A stretch of DNA of 64,000 nt, from NCBI GenBank assembly GCA_944739405.2, contig OX123193.2, positions 5,712,331-5,776,330 on the forward strand, written 5' to 3'. Positions 63,241 to 64,000 of this stretch are shown here, piece after piece. A program made the translations under genes and the position numbers. Source of the stretch: Euclidia mi (lineage: Eukaryota; Arthropoda; Insecta; Lepidoptera; Erebidae). Below the pieces are notes generated by a model that worked only from the letters and a program-made list of their open reading frames with translations, ran no database searches and was not told where the DNA came from. Within the stretch, counting starts at the first letter, position 1, and each line of letters begins with the position of its first letter.

Positions 63241-63915
63241 CTGTTAGATTATATTACAGTGACATCGCTCTGAATTATTTCATACCTATCTACATTGTAT
63301 ACAACAACTCACCTGAGTTTATGTTTGCATCATAGAAATTATCTATAAAATTTATATTGTATTTAATAAATAAAAAAAATAAAAACATAGCTGTATTTAC
63401 TGTATATACTCTTAAATGATCTTCTGCCTGGCTATAATAATTAATACCGGTCTACATCAGGGTCCGCCTTAAATAAAGTGTTTTAAAAATATTTCCAGCC
63501 TGCTTATTTGAATATTTTTTGTCTTGTTTATGTAGCGCCAAATCAATACTGCTTCCAATCAGCTTAGAGTAAATTTAAGTTACTCAGTTATTTTCAGAGT
63601 AGTTATCGATAAGCTGATGAGTTCAACGGAAAATAAAATCGAATATTTTAATAACATCGATAATTTATAATTCTCTAATGACAGTCGAGATTTTATTTTC
63701 ATGACCTCCACAACTTAATGTCCCTCAATATAAATTTAGGGTAAGGGTCAATCAAGGACATTATATAAAAGTATTGAATAATATTGTTATTGCTTCACTG
63801 GCTTTATATATGTTACCATGGCGACCGATTGTACTCAAGGCATTTTAGATTGGATTGATAGATAAATATTCAAAGTCGTAAAGAAATCTGAATTTGATTT
63901 TTTCTGAATGTGATT
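63241..63915. other. Unassigned stretch
   Basis: A consensus donor ACTCAG|GTGAGTTG can be read on the minus strand near 63307-63318, but no exon with a good acceptor is visible. Confidence 0.3.
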
Positions 63916-63917
63916 TG

Positions 63918-64000
63918 ACTGCACGGTTGGCGTATTGGTTTAAGCGGCCGCCTCGCGGCTTGACACTGCGCCGAGTGTCGTGGGTTCGATTCATACACGA
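63918..64000 (+). mobile_element. SINE S-E head, cut by the window end
   Basis: GACTGCACGGTTGGCGTATT, GGTTTAAGCGGCCGCCTCGC, ACTGCGCCGAGTGTCGTGGG, TTCGATTCATACACGA. The remainder lies outside the window. Confidence 0.85.

Noticed and set aside
63307..63318. Minus-strand consensus donor CTCAG|GTGAGTTG as evidence of a gene leaving the CpG-rich zone
   Set aside because: The donor faces away from an AT-rich upstream stretch with no clear exon; one splice word is not enough.

Overview
The window looks like nuclear DNA from a moth or butterfly (Lepidoptera). It is AT-rich, has no operon-like gene packing and no long open reading frame. It is crowded with repeats typical of lepidopteran genomes: tRNA-headed SINEs, LINE 3' ends with GATGATGATG-type tails, 'CCCGCGGTTACACCCGCG ... 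AAACAAACTCTTCAGC' repeats, and small inverted-repeat DNA elements. Assignments rest on reading motifs and comparing copies within the window. No database was searched, so family names such as S-A and Lep-alpha are local labels.

Host-gene evidence is thin. The best candidate is a 129-nt minus-strand exon at 62-190, with a strong splice donor, an open frame and phase 1 at both ends. The right edge (about 62.23-63.24 kb) is strongly GC/CpG-rich against an AT-rich background. It carries an E2F-like site and a TATA-like stretch, so it is a plausible promoter or first-exon region. A smaller GC-rich patch lies near 6.4 kb. The rest reads as intergenic or intronic DNA. I found no rRNA, no CRISPR array and no convincing functional tRNA gene.

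At least six SINE families can be recognised. S-A (TGCCTCCGTGG head) and its variant S-A2 recur about a dozen times. S-B (GGCAGCGATAGCC head, about 385 bp) includes one complete copy with a perfect 16-bp target-site duplication (5753-6168) and a nested pair in which one copy sits inside another, both with duplications (37896-38678). S-C joins an S-B-like middle to an S-A 3' half. S-D ends in an RTE-like LINE tail. S-E and S-F have their own heads. The families share interchangeable modules.

Region by region: 0-12.9 kb holds the candidate exon, scattered SINEs and a small MITE. 12.9-15.0 kb is a Lep-alpha cluster whose first member contains a roughly 1.1-kb minisatellite. 15-31 kb is SINEs, microsatellites, LINE tails and a locus of perfect hairpins near 16.8 kb. 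31.0-32.8 kb holds a 764-bp inverted-repeat transposon with P-superfamily hallmarks, inserted in an older repeat, followed by a tail-to-tail Lep-alpha pair. 33-51 kb is dense SINE territory with two MITEs. 52.8-55.2 kb is bounded by perfect 45-bp inverted termini. 55-62 kb has duplications, fold-back elements and a MITE nested in a SINE. 62-64 kb is the CpG-rich zone, and the window ends inside an S-E SINE.

The strongest leads are the P-like element with its exact 8-bp duplication, the ATGGCGG-rich minisatellite inside a mobile repeat, the 2.35-kb element with perfect 45-bp termini, and several near-perfect hairpins, two of which arose inside identifiable repeat copies.
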